A stretch of DNA of 64,000 nt from Clostridiales bacterium (GCA_015056205.1 SVGS01000005.1:62001-126000); one strand, 5' to 3'; counted from the stretch's first letter, positions 24,464 to 34,263 are shown. The notes: a model not told the origin generated them from the sequence alone. Made by a program: numbers and translations.

Positions 24464-26175
24464 CGGAGTCCGGATCATTCAGCATCCTTTTTCCCCGTCC
24501 GGAGGAGGTCCGCTGCCGGGAGCTGCCCGAAACGGTCTGGCACGATCTGGGGCTGGACGTCATCGTGGAAAAGCTGGCGCATCAGCCGCAGGAAGTGCAG
24601 CTGATCCGGCGGGTCATGACCCATCTGACCGACGATCCCGCGGTCAGCGCCTGGCGCTGCGATGTCTTCGCGGATATCCTGAACCATCCGGAGATCCGGG
24701 AACGGATGATGAAGCTGCTCGAGCAGGTCAAAACCTTCTATGATTACGGCATTGTCAACCGGGGAACCGGGGACGAATCCGGCCTGTGGGATCTGATGCA
24801 CCGGCTGGAGGAATACCGGAGCTATGTCATCACCATTGAAGCGCTCCACGAATGCCTCGCCGATCAGGACCTGGTTTCGGAAGGGCTGCGGAATCTGTAC
24901 GGCTCCATCGACCGGATTTACCGGGAGAACGGCTTTGCCGCCCTGAAAAAGGACGTGGAGGAGATGCATTCCTCCGCTTCCGAGCTGAAGAGCGTCACGG
25001 TCGGCATCAACCTGAACGATCGTTTCGAAGCCGTCAGCCTGGGACTGATTTCGGTCAACCGGAAGCCTTTCACCCAGTCCGGCATTCTGAAAAACTTCAT
25101 CCGGTCCGTTTCCCCGAAGGATCAGCTGCAGCCGGAGGCGGACTGGGACGGCCGCACCTCCTTCTATCCGGCCAATCCCCAGGCCGGTTTTCTCGCCGGA
25201 GCGGGGCGCGCGGTTGAAACGGCGGCCGTATTGCGCAACCCCGTCGCCGCCATGACGCTCGCGCGCGTTCCCGACGCGGACGGAACCGCCGGCGTCACCC
25301 GCCAGATGGATTCCGCTGCTTCCATGCTGGCCTCCCGGATCGTGCGCCGGCTGAAGGATCTGCTGGGAAAATATCTGAACATCAGCGTGAAAGCCATCGC
25401 CGATCTGATTCCCGAGCTGGTCTACTACACCCGCTGGGCGGAATATATCGAAAAGCGCCGGGCGGAAGGCTGGATTTTCTGCAAGCCCGAGGTTCTCCCG
25501 GCCGAGGCCGGCGGCGCCGGCATGCAGGCGGAAGGCTTCTATAACCTGAAGCTGATTTCCGCGCTCCGGCCCGGGCAGGTCACCCCGAATACCCTGGGCT
25601 TTGACCGGGAGAAGAGAATCTACATCCTGACCGGCGCGAACCGGGGCGGCAAAACCACCATCACCCAGGCGGCAGGCCAGCTGTTCCTGCTGGCCCAGGG
25701 CGGGATTTTCGTTCCCGCGGAGCGTTTCTCGTTTTCCCCGGCGGATCTGGTCCTGACCCACTTTCCCGCGGACGAGGACCAGACCATGGATCTCGGCCGC
25801 CTCGGGGAAGAGTGCCGGCGGTTCCGGGAGATCTACGGCCTCTGCTCCGGACACAGCCTGCTGCTGCTCAACGAAACCTTTTCCACAACCTCCTTTGAGG
25901 AAGGCTACTTTATCGCCGTCGACGCGGTGAAGGCGATGCTGGAGCGCGGATGCCGGGTGATTTACAACACGCATATGCATAAGCTTGCCGCCGATCTGGA
26001 CAGCATCAACAGCCCGCGCTGTCCCTCCCGGGCCGTCTCCCTCGTCGCCGAGACCGTAGAGGGGCAGAATTCCTTCCGGGTCCGGATCGCTCCGCCGGAG
26101 GGAAAATCCTTTGCCCGCAGCATCGCCGAAAAATACGGCGTCACCTATGAATCGCTGACCGCGCTGCAGCCGTGA
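24457..26175 (+). CDS. MutS-like ATPase, non-canonical
   Basis: This is a 572-residue protein related to the lever/clamp and ATPase domains of MutS. The N-terminal 400 residues are mainly helical; the ATPase begins near residue 385 (ILTGANRGGKTTITQA). The Walker A is GANRGGKTT where MutS has GPNMGGKST, and the Walker B is LLLLNETFSTTSFEEG, with Asn for the usual Asp. Both deviate like MutS-related proteins of Firmicutes that have no mismatch-binding domain. A role in mismatch repair is therefore unlikely; DNA-structure processing is possible. The start ATG at 24457 has GGAGGACGGAGG upstream and overlaps the esterase stop. Confidence 0.78.
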   Translation: MLTESGSFSILFPRPEEVRCRELPETVWHDLGLDVIVEKLAHQPQEVQLIRRVMTHLTDDPAVSAWRCDVFADILNHPEIRERMMKLLEQVKTFYDYGIVNRGTGDESGLWDLMHRLEEYRSYVITIEALHECLADQDLVSEGLRNLYGSIDRIYRENGFAALKKDVEEMHSSASELKSVTVGINLNDRFEAVSLGLISVNRKPFTQSGILKNFIRSVSPKDQLQPEADWDGRTSFYPANPQAGFLAGAGRAVETAAVLRNPVAAMTLARVPDADGTAGVTRQMDSAASMLASRIVRRLKDLLGKYLNISVKAIADLIPELVYYTRWAEYIEKRRAEGWIFCKPEVLPAEAGGAGMQAEGFYNLKLISALRPGQVTPNTLGFDREKRIYILTGANRGGKTTITQAAGQLFLLAQGGIFVPAERFSFSPADLVLTHFPADEDQTMDLGRLGEECRRFREIYGLCSGHSLLLLNETFSTTSFEEGYFIAVDAVKAMLERGCRVIYNTHMHKLAADLDSINSPRCPSRAVSLVAETVEGQNSFRVRIAPPEGKSFARSIAEKYGVTYESLTALQP

Positions 26176-26248
26176 GCCGACGGAAAGTCCCCGTAATCCC
26201 GCTGCCCGAGGTCCTTTCGAATTCACGCATCACGGAGGAACACCCGAT

Positions 26249-27289
26249 ATGGATCATCTTCAGCGTCTTTCCTTCACCTCGGATTATATGGAGGGGGCCC
26301 ATCCGGCCATCCTGCGCCGTCTGCTCGAGACCAATCTGGAAAAAACGCCGGGCTACGGCCTGGATCCCTTTTCCGAATCCGCCCGGGAGAAAATCCGCGC
26401 CGCCTGCCGCGTGCCGGACGCGGCGGTCTGGTTTCTGGCCGGCGGCACGCAAACCAACGCCGTCATGATCGACGCGCTCCTTCGCCCCTGGCAGGGGGTG
26501 ATTTCCACCGAAAGCGGGCATATCGCCACCCACGAAGCCGGCGCCATCGAGCACGGCGGCCACAAGGTGCTCACCCTGCCGCACCGGGACGGAAAAATCT
26601 CCGCGGAACAGATCCGGGCCTGCGCGGAGGCCTGGCGGCGGGACGGGAACCGGGAGCATATGGTGATGCCCGGCATGGTCTATCTCTCCCATCCCACGGA
26701 ATACGGAACGCTGTACAGCCTGCGGGAGCTTCAGGAAATCAGCGGGGTCTGCCGGGCCTTTCAGATGCCGCTCTATCTGGACGGCGCCAGGCTGGCCTAC
26801 GCCCTCGCCTGCCCCGAAAACGACGTCACGCTGCCGGATCTCGGCAGGGTCTGCGACGCCTTCTATATCGGCGGAACCAAATGCGGCGCGCTGTTTGGCG
26901 AAGCCGTCGTCATTCCGGACGGCAAGGCCCTTCCGCATCTTTTCACCCTGATCAAACAGCACGGGGCCCTCCTGGCCAAGGGCCGGATCACCGGATTGCA
27001 GTTCGACGTGCTCTTTACGGACGGTCTGTATGAAACCATCGGCCGCCCCGCCATCGAGGCCGCCGCCCGGATCCGGAGCGCACTGGCCGAAAAGGGCATT
27101 CCCCCGGCCGTTCCCTCCCCCACCAACCAGATTTTCCTCCTGCTGGATCCGGCCCGGGCCGAAGCGCTGGCCGAAAAAGTGGAAATGAGCTTTATGGAAC
27201 AGCGGGACGACGGGCGGGTTCTGATGCGAATCGCCACCAGCTGGGCCACCGCCCCGGAGGATACGGAGCGGCTGATCGCCTGCCTGTAA
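26249..27289 (+). CDS. Low-specificity threonine aldolase family (PLP-dependent)
   Basis: This is a 346-residue fold-type I PLP enzyme: the Schiff-base lysine is in YIGGTKCGAL, with LDGARLAYAL supplying the aspartate that contacts the PLP nitrogen, and an early substrate-binding histidine in STESGHIATHEAGA. The family cleaves L-threonine/allo-threonine to glycine and acetaldehyde. Length is normal. CACGGAGGAACACCC precedes the ATG. It lies 73 bases behind the MutS-like gene in the same direction and ends at a terminator. Confidence 0.9.
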   Translation: MDHLQRLSFTSDYMEGAHPAILRRLLETNLEKTPGYGLDPFSESAREKIRAACRVPDAAVWFLAGGTQTNAVMIDALLRPWQGVISTESGHIATHEAGAIEHGGHKVLTLPHRDGKISAEQIRACAEAWRRDGNREHMVMPGMVYLSHPTEYGTLYSLRELQEISGVCRAFQMPLYLDGARLAYALACPENDVTLPDLGRVCDAFYIGGTKCGALFGEAVVIPDGKALPHLFTLIKQHGALLAKGRITGLQFDVLFTDGLYETIGRPAIEAAARIRSALAEKGIPPAVPSPTNQIFLLLDPARAEALAEKVEMSFMEQRDDGRVLMRIATSWATAPEDTERLIACL

Positions 27290-27309
27290 GCTTCCTTCCG
27301 TTCCCCGCG

Positions 27310-27341
27310 GCCCCCGGCGGAGTTTTCCCCGGGGGCTTCTT
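27310..27341 (+). terminator. Rho-independent terminator after threonine aldolase
   Basis: An 8-base GC stem (GCCCCCGG at 27310-27317 with CCGGGGGC at 27329-27336) is followed by TTCTT. Confidence 0.7.
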
Positions 27342-27344
27342 CGG

Positions 27345-27373
27345 TTGACACCCTTTCCCATTTTGGATAGAAT
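27345..27373 (+). promoter_or_regulatory. Promoter for the secreted peptidase gene
   Basis: TTGACA (27345-27350), a 17-base spacer and TAGAAT (27368-27373) lie directly after the preceding terminator and about 87 bases before the start codon. Confidence 0.85.
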
Positions 27374-27459
27374 AGCTTCGGTCTTTCCGCGCGTTGCCGG
27401 GCTCCCCGCGCCGGAGGCAGATTCCCCCGCAAATCTGAAAGAAGGAGCCTGATCGGCTT

Positions 27460-28998
27460 ATGAAAAAATTCTGGCCGCTGGCCGGCCTGCTGCTGTCCCT
27501 GCTGATTTTTCCCGCCTTCGCGGAGGTACAGGTTTCCGTGTCCCCCGCTTCGGTCCGGGCCGGCGACTATGTGGACGTTTCCGTGTCCGCCTCCCGGGAG
27601 GGAGCGCAGGGGGTCATCTATTCCCTCAGCGCCGGGGGCGAAACGATCTTCAAGGGAGAACTGACGGATCACTGGACCGCCGCCTTCCGTCCCCGGACGG
27701 AGGCCGACCACGTGCTGACCGTCACGGTTGTCTACGGGAAAAAGGATACCGAATCCGCCTCCGTGACGGTTCCCGTTTCCGGGGCGGCTCCGGTTCAGGA
27801 AGGGCCCGATGTGGTGTATCAGCAGAAGGACGGATGGTGGAAGAATAAAAAATACGCCATCCGCTCCGTCCAGAAAGCCGGGTGCGCCCTGTTTACCCTG
27901 AGCCACGCGCTGCAGCGCATGGGCATGACCGGGGAGGATCTTCTGCCGGACGCCCTGGCCCGGACCTACAAGGCCTTCTATGTGGAAGGCCGGGGGACCG
28001 CCAACGAATCCTTTCTGCGCAAGGCGGGCGAGACATACGGCTTCTCCACCCTGCCGGATCTGATCACCTCGCCGGACACCATCGTTTCCTGTCTGAAACG
28101 GGGAGACTTTTTCAGCTTCATGATCGTCACCGGCCATATCGCCCTGGCCGACCGGATCAGCGAAAGCGGCGACATGGTTCACATCGTGGATTCCGCTGCC
28201 GGCGCCACCTATGAACGGATCAAAGGGGAAAGCCCCTGGATTCAGCTGGAGGACGGGACCTTCGCCGCCGCCAAAACCCCGGAGGAGATGCCCGGCCTTC
28301 GCTGGTATTTCGAAACCGGAGAATACGGCGGGGCGGAATACTGGCTTCCCCTTTCCTACTGCGCCGGACAGGGCATGCGGCTGATCCGTCCCGCCTGGCT
28401 GACCCTTTCCGACGGCGCGGAGGATCCGGTTCCCGTTTCCGTTGATTACTTCGGATCCCTGATCGCGAAAGTCATCCTGAACGGGGAATCGGTCCGGGTT
28501 CCGGTCACGCAGCTGCAGTGGAACTGCATCGGTTCCGATCAGCCCCTGATCGCGCTGGTCACCCGGAACGGAGACGCGCAGTTCTCCGACGGAGACGGAA
28601 AGCCGGTTGCCGGATATAACAAAATCCGCTACGGCACCCTGCTGCCGGTGCTGGAGGTTCAGGAGGACCGGGTCTACGTCGCCTGGAAGGATACCTTCGG
28701 ATATCTTTCCCGGAAAAGCGTGGAGCTCCTCCCGGCCGGGGAAACCGCTTTCCTCACCGGGCAGATCGCCGTGAACGGCAAAACCACGGTGGCTTCCACC
28801 GTCCGCGTCCGCCGGGAGCCGAAGGGCAAAAGCAAAATCATGGCCGAATGGAAGGCCGGTACGCCGGTCGCCGTGGTTCAGGAGGAAAACGATTATCTGC
28901 TGGTCGAGGGCAAAGGACTGCGGGGCTGGATCGAGAAAAAATATTTTCTGGCGGACGGAGGGGAAAGCAATGGGCAGACGGTCGACGAAAGAGAATAA
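27460..28998 (+). CDS. Secreted C39-like cysteine peptidase with SH3 domains
   Basis: This is a 512-residue exported protein: signal peptide (residues 1-21, ending FAEV), an Ig-like beta domain (about 22-110), a papain-fold C39_2-type domain (about 115-290), and C-terminal SH3-like regions (about 385-430 and 440-505). The triad is C142 in KAGCALFTLSHAL, H226 in TGHIAL and D244 in HIVDS, with an oxyanion-hole Gln in VVYQQKDGWW. It probably acts on peptides or the cell wall outside the cell. AGAAGGAG precedes the ATG. Its 3' end overlaps the next gene by 29 bases. There is no ABC transporter, so it is not a bacteriocin-processing C39 exporter. Confidence 0.8.
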   Translation: MKKFWPLAGLLLSLLIFPAFAEVQVSVSPASVRAGDYVDVSVSASREGAQGVIYSLSAGGETIFKGELTDHWTAAFRPRTEADHVLTVTVVYGKKDTESASVTVPVSGAAPVQEGPDVVYQQKDGWWKNKKYAIRSVQKAGCALFTLSHALQRMGMTGEDLLPDALARTYKAFYVEGRGTANESFLRKAGETYGFSTLPDLITSPDTIVSCLKRGDFFSFMIVTGHIALADRISESGDMVHIVDSAAGATYERIKGESPWIQLEDGTFAAAKTPEEMPGLRWYFETGEYGGAEYWLPLSYCAGQGMRLIRPAWLTLSDGAEDPVPVSVDYFGSLIAKVILNGESVRVPVTQLQWNCIGSDQPLIALVTRNGDAQFSDGDGKPVAGYNKIRYGTLLPVLEVQEDRVYVAWKDTFGYLSRKSVELLPAGETAFLTGQIAVNGKTTVASTVRVRREPKGKSKIMAEWKAGTPVAVVQEENDYLLVEGKGLRGWIEKKYFLADGGESNGQTVDERE

Positions 28999-29461
28999 AT
29001 CCATCTGGCAGACAACCCGGGAATCCCTGGATCTGACCCGGGAAAAAGCCGGGGAGCTGATTCCCGGTTTTTCTCCGGAGCGCATCGAGAAAATTGAAAA
29101 CGGCCGGACCCAGATCCAGCCGGAGGACGCACTGCTGCTGGCGGAGTATTATAAAACGCCTTCCCTCTGCAATTACTACTGCGTTCACGAATGTCCGATC
29201 GGCCACATCCTCGCCCCGCGGGTGGAATCCAAGGAGCTGGCTCAGATTACGGTGGAAACCCTGAACGCACTGAATCAGCTGTCCCGCCACAAGGACCGGT
29301 TTCTGGAAATCGCGGAGGACGGGCGCGTCCGGCCGGATGAGCTGGAGGACTTCCGGGAGATCAAAACGACGCTGGACAAGCTCGCCCTGAGCGTTTCCAA
29401 TCTGAAGCTCTGGGTGAATGAGCAGATCGCCGCCGGACTGCTGGAGCAGGAAGAGGCCTGA
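28970..29461 (+). CDS. XRE-type helix-turn-helix protein with cysteine motif
   Basis: This is a 163-residue cytoplasmic protein. Residues 12-63 form an XRE-like helix-turn-helix (LDLTREKAGELIPGFSPERI then IENGRTQIQPEDALLLAEYY). A cysteine cluster follows (LCNYYCVHECPIGH, residues about 67-80) that could bind metal, and a helical C-terminus. The start lies inside the peptidase gene and is preceded by GGAGGGGAAAGC. The promoter shared with a secreted peptidase suggests that the two act together, but the target is unknown. Confidence 0.75.
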   Translation: MGRRSTKENKSIWQTTRESLDLTREKAGELIPGFSPERIEKIENGRTQIQPEDALLLAEYYKTPSLCNYYCVHECPIGHILAPRVESKELAQITVETLNALNQLSRHKDRFLEIAEDGRVRPDELEDFREIKTTLDKLALSVSNLKLWVNEQIAAGLLEQEEA

Positions 29462-29491
29462 AGAAAACCGCAAAAAAACCGAAGGAAATAC

Positions 29492-29520
29492 TTGCATTCC
29501 GTTATTGTATCAAGTACATT
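29492..29520 (+). promoter_or_regulatory. Promoter for the CofE-like gene
   Basis: TTGCAT (29492-29497) and TACATT (29515-29520) are separated by 17 bases, 48 bases before the next start codon and just behind the HTH gene stop. Confidence 0.65.
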
Positions 29521-29568
29521 TAACGGGTGTGATTGAGTCGGGCATCCGCCCGGGAAAGGAAACATTCC

Positions 29569-30771
29569 ATGGAAAAGAAAAGCAGAAAAGTCGGTACTGT
29601 ATCCCGCGGCATTCGCTGCCCCATCATCCGGGAAGGAGACGATCTGGCCGGCATCGTGACCGCCAGCGTCCTCGAAGCCGCCCGGGATGAAGGGTTTGCC
29701 CTCCGGGACCGGGATGTCATCGCCATCACCGAATCGGTTGTGGCCCGGTCGCAGGGCAACTACGCCTCAGTTGACGATATCGCGGCGGACGTGAAGGCTA
29801 AAACCGGCGGCGGAACGGTCGGCGTTCTGTTTCCGATTCTCAGCCGCAACCGTTTCGCCATCTGCCTGAAGGGCATTGCCCGCGGCGCGAAAAAAGTGGT
29901 TCTGATGCTTTCCTATCCCTCTGACGAGGTCGGCAACGCCCTGGTCAGCCTGGATCAGGTGGATCAGGCCGGCATCAATCCCTATTCCGACGTGCTGACC
30001 CTGAAGCAGTACCGGGATTTCTTCGGTGAAAACCCCCACGAATTTACCGGCGTCGACTACGTCGCCTATTACGGCGATCTGATCGCGGCCGAAGGCGCGG
30101 AAGCGGAAATCATTTTTGCCAATCACCCCAAGTCCATTCTCTCCTATACGGATACGGTCATCACCTGCGATATCCATACCCGCTCCCGGACCAAGCGGAT
30201 TCTGAAAGCCGCGGGCGCCCGGATCGTTCTGGGAATGGACGACCTGCTGACCGCTTCGGTGAACGGAAGCGGGTTTAACGAGCGTTTCGGCCTTCTGGGT
30301 TCCAACAAAAGCACGGAAGACCGCATCAAGCTCTTCCCCCGGGAATGCCAGGATCTGGTCACGGATATCCAGGCCGCCGTTCTGAAGGAGACCGGGAAGC
30401 ACGTGGAAGTCATGGTCTACGGCGACGGCGCCTTCAAGGATCCCAAGGGAAAGATCTGGGAGCTGGCGGATCCCGTGGTCTCCCCCGCCTTTACCTCCGG
30501 CCTGATCGGCACGCCGAACGAGCTGAAGCTGAAGTATCTGGCGGACAGCGATTTTGCCCACCTGAGCGGAAACGCGCTGCGGGAAGCCATTGAAGAGCGG
30601 ATCCGGGCCAAGGACGGCGATCTGAAGGGAAAAATGGCGTCCGAAGGAACCACCCCGCGCCAGCTGACCGACCTGATCGGTTCCCTGTGCGACCTGACCA
30701 GCGGCTCCGGCGACAAAGGCACCCCGGTGGTGCTGGTCCAGGGATATTTCGATAATTATACCAACGAATAA
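29569..30771 (+). CDS. CofE-like F420-0:glutamate ligase family protein
   Basis: This is a 400-residue protein resembling the coenzyme F420-0:L-glutamate ligase family (VIAITESVVARSQGNY near residue 55, VMVYGDGAFKDPKGKIWELA near 285). True F420 ligases are about 250 residues and make F420, a cofactor most Clostridia are not known to make. This longer form is common in Firmicutes and may glutamylate something else. The start is the ATG at 29569 with GGGAAAGGAA upstream; an earlier in-frame start at 29533 has no site. It is monocistronic, with its own promoter and terminator. Confidence 0.75.
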   Translation: MEKKSRKVGTVSRGIRCPIIREGDDLAGIVTASVLEAARDEGFALRDRDVIAITESVVARSQGNYASVDDIAADVKAKTGGGTVGVLFPILSRNRFAICLKGIARGAKKVVLMLSYPSDEVGNALVSLDQVDQAGINPYSDVLTLKQYRDFFGENPHEFTGVDYVAYYGDLIAAEGAEAEIIFANHPKSILSYTDTVITCDIHTRSRTKRILKAAGARIVLGMDDLLTASVNGSGFNERFGLLGSNKSTEDRIKLFPRECQDLVTDIQAAVLKETGKHVEVMVYGDGAFKDPKGKIWELADPVVSPAFTSGLIGTPNELKLKYLADSDFAHLSGNALREAIEERIRAKDGDLKGKMASEGTTPRQLTDLIGSLCDLTSGSGDKGTPVVLVQGYFDNYTNE

Positions 30772-30792
30772 CCCCGGCGCGGAAAAAGCGCG

Positions 30793-30835
30793 AAAAAAAA
30801 GCCCCTGACTCCCGTTTCTGAGAGTCAGGGGCTTT
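30793..30835. terminator. Bidirectional terminator
   Basis: An 11-base perfect stem (GCCCCTGACTC at 30801-30811 with GAGTCAGGGGC at 30822-30832) is flanked by A8 on the left and TTTT on the right, so it serves both the CofE-like gene and the convergent ispH/rpsA gene. Confidence 0.9.
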
Positions 30836-30866
30836 TGAATACCCGGCCCGGATCCGCCCGGCAGGA

Positions 30867-32888
30867 TTACTCCTCCGTCTTCTCCTCAGCCGCTTCGTTA
30901 AACTTCTCCGACACCTGATCGTCGGTCGCGACCACTTCATACTCGTCCGCCGCGGGATTCTCCGCGGGGGCGGCAGCGGGCGCGCTGTCTTCCAGCGCCT
31001 GGCGGATGCTCAGGCTGATCCGCTTCTTCTCGGGATCCACGCCCAGCACCTTCACCTGAACCTCCTGGCCGACCTGTACCGCGTCTTCCACCTTGGCCAC
31101 CCGGGTCGCCGCGCACTGGCTGATATGCACCAGCCCGTCCAGACCGGGCTCCAGCTCCACAAAGGCGCCGAAATCAGTAATCCGGACCACTTTGCCGGTC
31201 ACGATCGCGCCTTCCGGATACTTCTCCGCCGCGTGATCCCAGGGATGATCCTGCAGCTGCTTGTATCCCAGCTGAATCCGCTCCCGCTCGGGATCCAGGC
31301 TCAGCACCTTGACGTCCACTTCCTGGTTCACTTTGACCACATCGCCGGGATGCCGTACGCGGCCCCAGCTCAGATCCGTAATATGGATCAGGCCGTCCAC
31401 CCCGCCGATATCGACGAAGGCGCCGAAGTCCGTCAGCCGGCGGACGATACCGTGAATCACGATGCCTTCTTCCAGCTTCTCCCAGGCTTCCTTCTTCTTC
31501 GCCGCGGCTTCCTCCGCGATGACCGCCTTCCGGCTGGCCACAACGCGCTTCTTCTGCTTATCGACCTCGATGATCTTCAGCTTCATCTCTTTGCCGACGA
31601 AATCCGCGATCTTCTCGACATAACGCTGGCTCAGCTGGCTGGCCGGAACGAAAGCCCGCACGCCGCTGACATCCGCGATCAGGCCGCCCTTGACGGCTTC
31701 CTTCCCGACGGCATCCACATATTCACCCGCGTCATATTTTTCCATCAGGGCGTCCCACGCCTTCCGGTTGACGATGTTGCGCTGGCTCAGCAGCACATTG
31801 CCCTCTCCGTCATTGACTTTCACCACTTCGACTTCGATCTCGTCATCCAGTTTGACATTCTCGTCCACCAGATCAGCACGCTTGATCAGGCCGTCCGCCT
31901 TGTAACCGATGCTGACGCAAACTTCATCATCGGTGATCTGCACCACTTTACCGGTCAACGTCTGTCCGGGCCGGATCCTCACCAGAGTGGATTCGACTTC
32001 CGCCATGAAGTCCTGATGATTTTCTTCCTCCTGGGATGGGGTCAGGTCCTTGTTTTCCATGTCGCTCATGCGTGTGACAACCTCCTTAAGTAAATCCGAC
32101 GGCGTTGAGGCACCGGCGGTGATTCCAATCTTTTCGGAATCTATATTTGCAAAGGCGGGCGGAATATCCGCCGCACTTTCTGCCAGGATCGTCCGTCTGC
32201 ACTTCCGCAGGCAGATCTCGTACAGTTTCCGGGTATTGGCGCTGTTCCTGCCGCCGACGACGATCATCGCGTCGCTGCGACCGGCCAGCTCCTCCGCCTC
32301 CCGCTGACGGACCTCTGTGGCGTTGCAGATGGTGCAATGACTGTCCAGCCCGGGAATCCGCTCCCGCAGAACCGCGGTAACCGCTTCCCACTCAGCCATC
32401 GGGAAAGTGGTCTGACAGACGGCCGCCGCTTTTTCCAGGGGGGGAAGCTTTTCGGCTTCCTCCACGGACGAAACGGTATAAACCGGTCCGGCGGCCCACC
32501 CGGCGGTCCCCCGAACCTCCGGATGCTCCTTCTGGCCCACCAGCACGACAGCCGTCCCGTCCCGGGAACACGCCGAAACAATCTGATGAACCTTCTCCAC
32601 AAAGGGACAGGTCAGATCCACAATCTGATCGGTCACCTGCTCCAGCCGGCGAATCACATCCGGCGAAACGCCATGGCTCCGGATCAGCACCCGGCGGCCC
32701 GCGGCCTCGGCAGGATCATGAATCGGCTCCAGGCCGGCTTCCGCCAGCCTGCGAACCACCATCGGATTATGAATTAATTCTCCCAGCGAGCAGGCAGGAA
32801 CACCTTCTCTTGTCAATGTCTCCGCCTTCTCCACAGCCCGGCGGACTCCTATGCAGAAGCCTGCGTGAGCGGCGATCTCAACCGGCAT
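30867..32888 (-). CDS. ispH: HMBPP reductase IspH fused to ribosomal protein S1 domains
   Basis: This is a 673-residue bifunctional protein. Residues 1 to about 285 are IspH, the iron-sulfur enzyme making IPP and DMAPP from HMBPP in the MEP pathway: C12 in [11 protein letters not shown], the HNP motif in LIHNPMVV, and further cluster cysteines in [10 protein letters not shown] and [10 protein letters not shown]. Four S1 RNA-binding repeats follow ([63 protein letters not shown]). The last two are the best conserved. A low-complexity acidic tail ends the protein. Such fusions are established in Clostridia. It is downstream of plsC and cmk in one operon. Confidence 0.95.
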   Translation of the reverse strand: MPVEIAAHAGFCIGVRRAVEKAETLTREGVPACSLGELIHNPMVVRRLAEAGLEPIHDPAEAAGRRVLIRSHGVSPDVIRRLEQVTDQIVDLTCPFVEKVHQIVSACSRDGTAVVLVGQKEHPEVRGTAGWAAGPVYTVSSVEEAEKLPPLEKAAAVCQTTFPMAEWEAVTAVLRERIPGLDSHCTICNATEVRQREAEELAGRSDAMIVVGGRNSANTRKLYEICLRKCRRTILAESAADIPPAFANIDSEKIGITAGASTPSDLLKEVVTRMSDMENKDLTPSQEEENHQDFMAEVESTLVRIRPGQTLTGKVVQITDDEVCVSIGYKADGLIKRADLVDENVKLDDEIEVEVVKVNDGEGNVLLSQRNIVNRKAWDALMEKYDAGEYVDAVGKEAVKGGLIADVSGVRAFVPASQLSQRYVEKIADFVGKEMKLKIIEVDKQKKRVVASRKAVIAEEAAAKKKEAWEKLEEGIVIHGIVRRLTDFGAFVDIGGVDGLIHITDLSWGRVRHPGDVVKVNQEVDVKVLSLDPERERIQLGYKQLQDHPWDHAAEKYPEGAIVTGKVVRITDFGAFVELEPGLDGLVHISQCAATRVAKVEDAVQVGQEVQVKVLGVDPEKKRISLSIRQALEDSAPAAAPAENPAADEYEVVATDDQVSEKFNEAAEEKTEE

Positions 32889-32972
32889 GGACTATATCCT
32901 CTCCCGATGATTATTCATCCTATATATTTTCTCGCAATCCGCGCAAAATCCTTCTGTCTGATCAAAAAAAAT

Positions 32973-33599
32973 TTATTTCCGGTGATTTTTTTCTTTCACA
33001 TCGGCAATCACGCGGCGGTAGGTCTCCCGGATCCGTTCATTCAGCGCTTCACAGGAAACCGCGTTGATCCCCCCGGCCGCCAGATCGTCATAGGGAATCG
33101 GATCCCCCACATAGACGTGGTTCATGTGAAAAAGGCTCAGCTTCCGCTCAATGTAAATGGGAATCAGCGGGACCTTGCTCCGCATGGCCAGCAGCGCCGT
33201 GCCACTTTCAATCTGCTCCATCTGGCCCTCATGATGCCGGGTGCCCTCCGGAAAAATCACCAGGATTTTCCCTTCCCGAAGGGTCCGGACGCAGGCCCGC
33301 ATCGCTTCCATATCCATATTATGGCGGTCCACGAAAATGCAGTGCGCCCTTTTCAGCGCCCAGGCCGCCAGAGGGTTGCTCCCCAGCTGTTTCTTGGCCA
33401 GGAAAGTCACCTGCCGGCCCCGGACCCCCAGCGCCATGACGACGGGATCCAGCGCGTGCTGGTGATTGGCGATCAGGATATAAGGCGCTTCCCGGTCCAG
33501 CTTTTCCCGGTCATGAAAAACAACCGGCATGACCGTGCGGCATACCAGCCACGCAAGGCCCCGTACCGCTTCATACAGAAAGGAGCGTTTTTCAGCCAT
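32973..33599 (-). CDS. plsC: 1-acyl-sn-glycerol-3-phosphate acyltransferase
   Basis: This is a 208-residue membrane-associated acyltransferase making phosphatidic acid. It shows the HX4D catalytic motif in ANHQHALDPV, FVDRHN, and the substrate-binding FPEGTR block followed by PLIPIYI. The start is the ATG at 33597-33599 (MAEKRSF), which overlaps the cytidylate kinase stop by 8 bases. The order cmk-plsC-ispH is usual for Clostridia. Confidence 0.92.
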   Translation of the reverse strand: MAEKRSFLYEAVRGLAWLVCRTVMPVVFHDREKLDREAPYILIANHQHALDPVVMALGVRGRQVTFLAKKQLGSNPLAAWALKRAHCIFVDRHNMDMEAMRACVRTLREGKILVIFPEGTRHHEGQMEQIESGTALLAMRSKVPLIPIYIERKLSLFHMNHVYVGDPIPYDDLAAGGINAVSCEALNERIRETYRRVIADVKEKNHRK

Positions 33600-34263
33600 G
33601 GCTCTTTTCCTCCACGATCGCCAGGATCCGCTCCACCGTCTCCTCAAACGTCAGGCAGGAAGAATCCACGAGAACGGCGTCCTCCGCCCGGCGCAGAGGC
33701 TCCACCTCCCGGTGCATGTCCTGGTCATCCCTGCGCCGGAGTTCCTCCAGCACCTGCTCATAGGAATCCGGCATACCTTTCGCCTGCATTTCCAGAAAGC
33801 GCCGCCTGGCCCGCTCTTCCGGGCTGGCCGTCAGGAAGATCTTCGCGGTCGCCCGGGGCAGCACCGTCGTACAGATATCCCGGCCGTCGACCAGCATATC
33901 CGTTTCGGCGGCCAGCTTCTGCTGCAGGCGGACCATGGCCTTCCGGACCTCGCTGTAGCGGCTGACCGTGGAGGCGGCCATGCTGACCTCCGGCGTGCGG
34001 ATCAGCCCGGTCACATCCTCCCCTTCGACAAAAGTATGCTGCCCGTCCGCGCCGTAGGACACCGTGACCGGCAGATTCAGGCAAAGCGCCGTCACGGCTT
34101 CCTCATCCGCCGGATCCATGCCTCTCCGAAGCACGGTCAGCCCCAGCGCCCGGTACATGGCTCCCGTATCCAGATGCAGAATCCCCAGCCGCTTCGCGGC
34201 CTCGTCCGCCACCGAAGACTTTCCCGCTCCAACCGGGCCGTCAATCGCAACATTCAGCGCCAT
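33592..34263 (-). CDS. cmk: Cytidylate kinase
   Basis: This is a 223-residue enzyme phosphorylating CMP and dCMP: P-loop AIDGPVGAGKSSVAD at residues 5-19, LDTGAMYRALGL, and VDGRDICTTVLP (CMP binding). Length and order are normal. The start is the ATG at 34261-34263, nine bases after AAGGAG; an earlier in-frame codon has no site. It is first in the operon with plsC and ispH. This is the housekeeping enzyme, distinct from the frameshifted paralogous-family gene at 18350. Confidence 0.95.
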   Translation of the reverse strand: MALNVAIDGPVGAGKSSVADEAAKRLGILHLDTGAMYRALGLTVLRRGMDPADEEAVTALCLNLPVTVSYGADGQHTFVEGEDVTGLIRTPEVSMAASTVSRYSEVRKAMVRLQQKLAAETDMLVDGRDICTTVLPRATAKIFLTASPEERARRRFLEMQAKGMPDSYEQVLEELRRRDDQDMHREVEPLRRAEDAVLVDSSCLTFEETVERILAIVEEKSHG

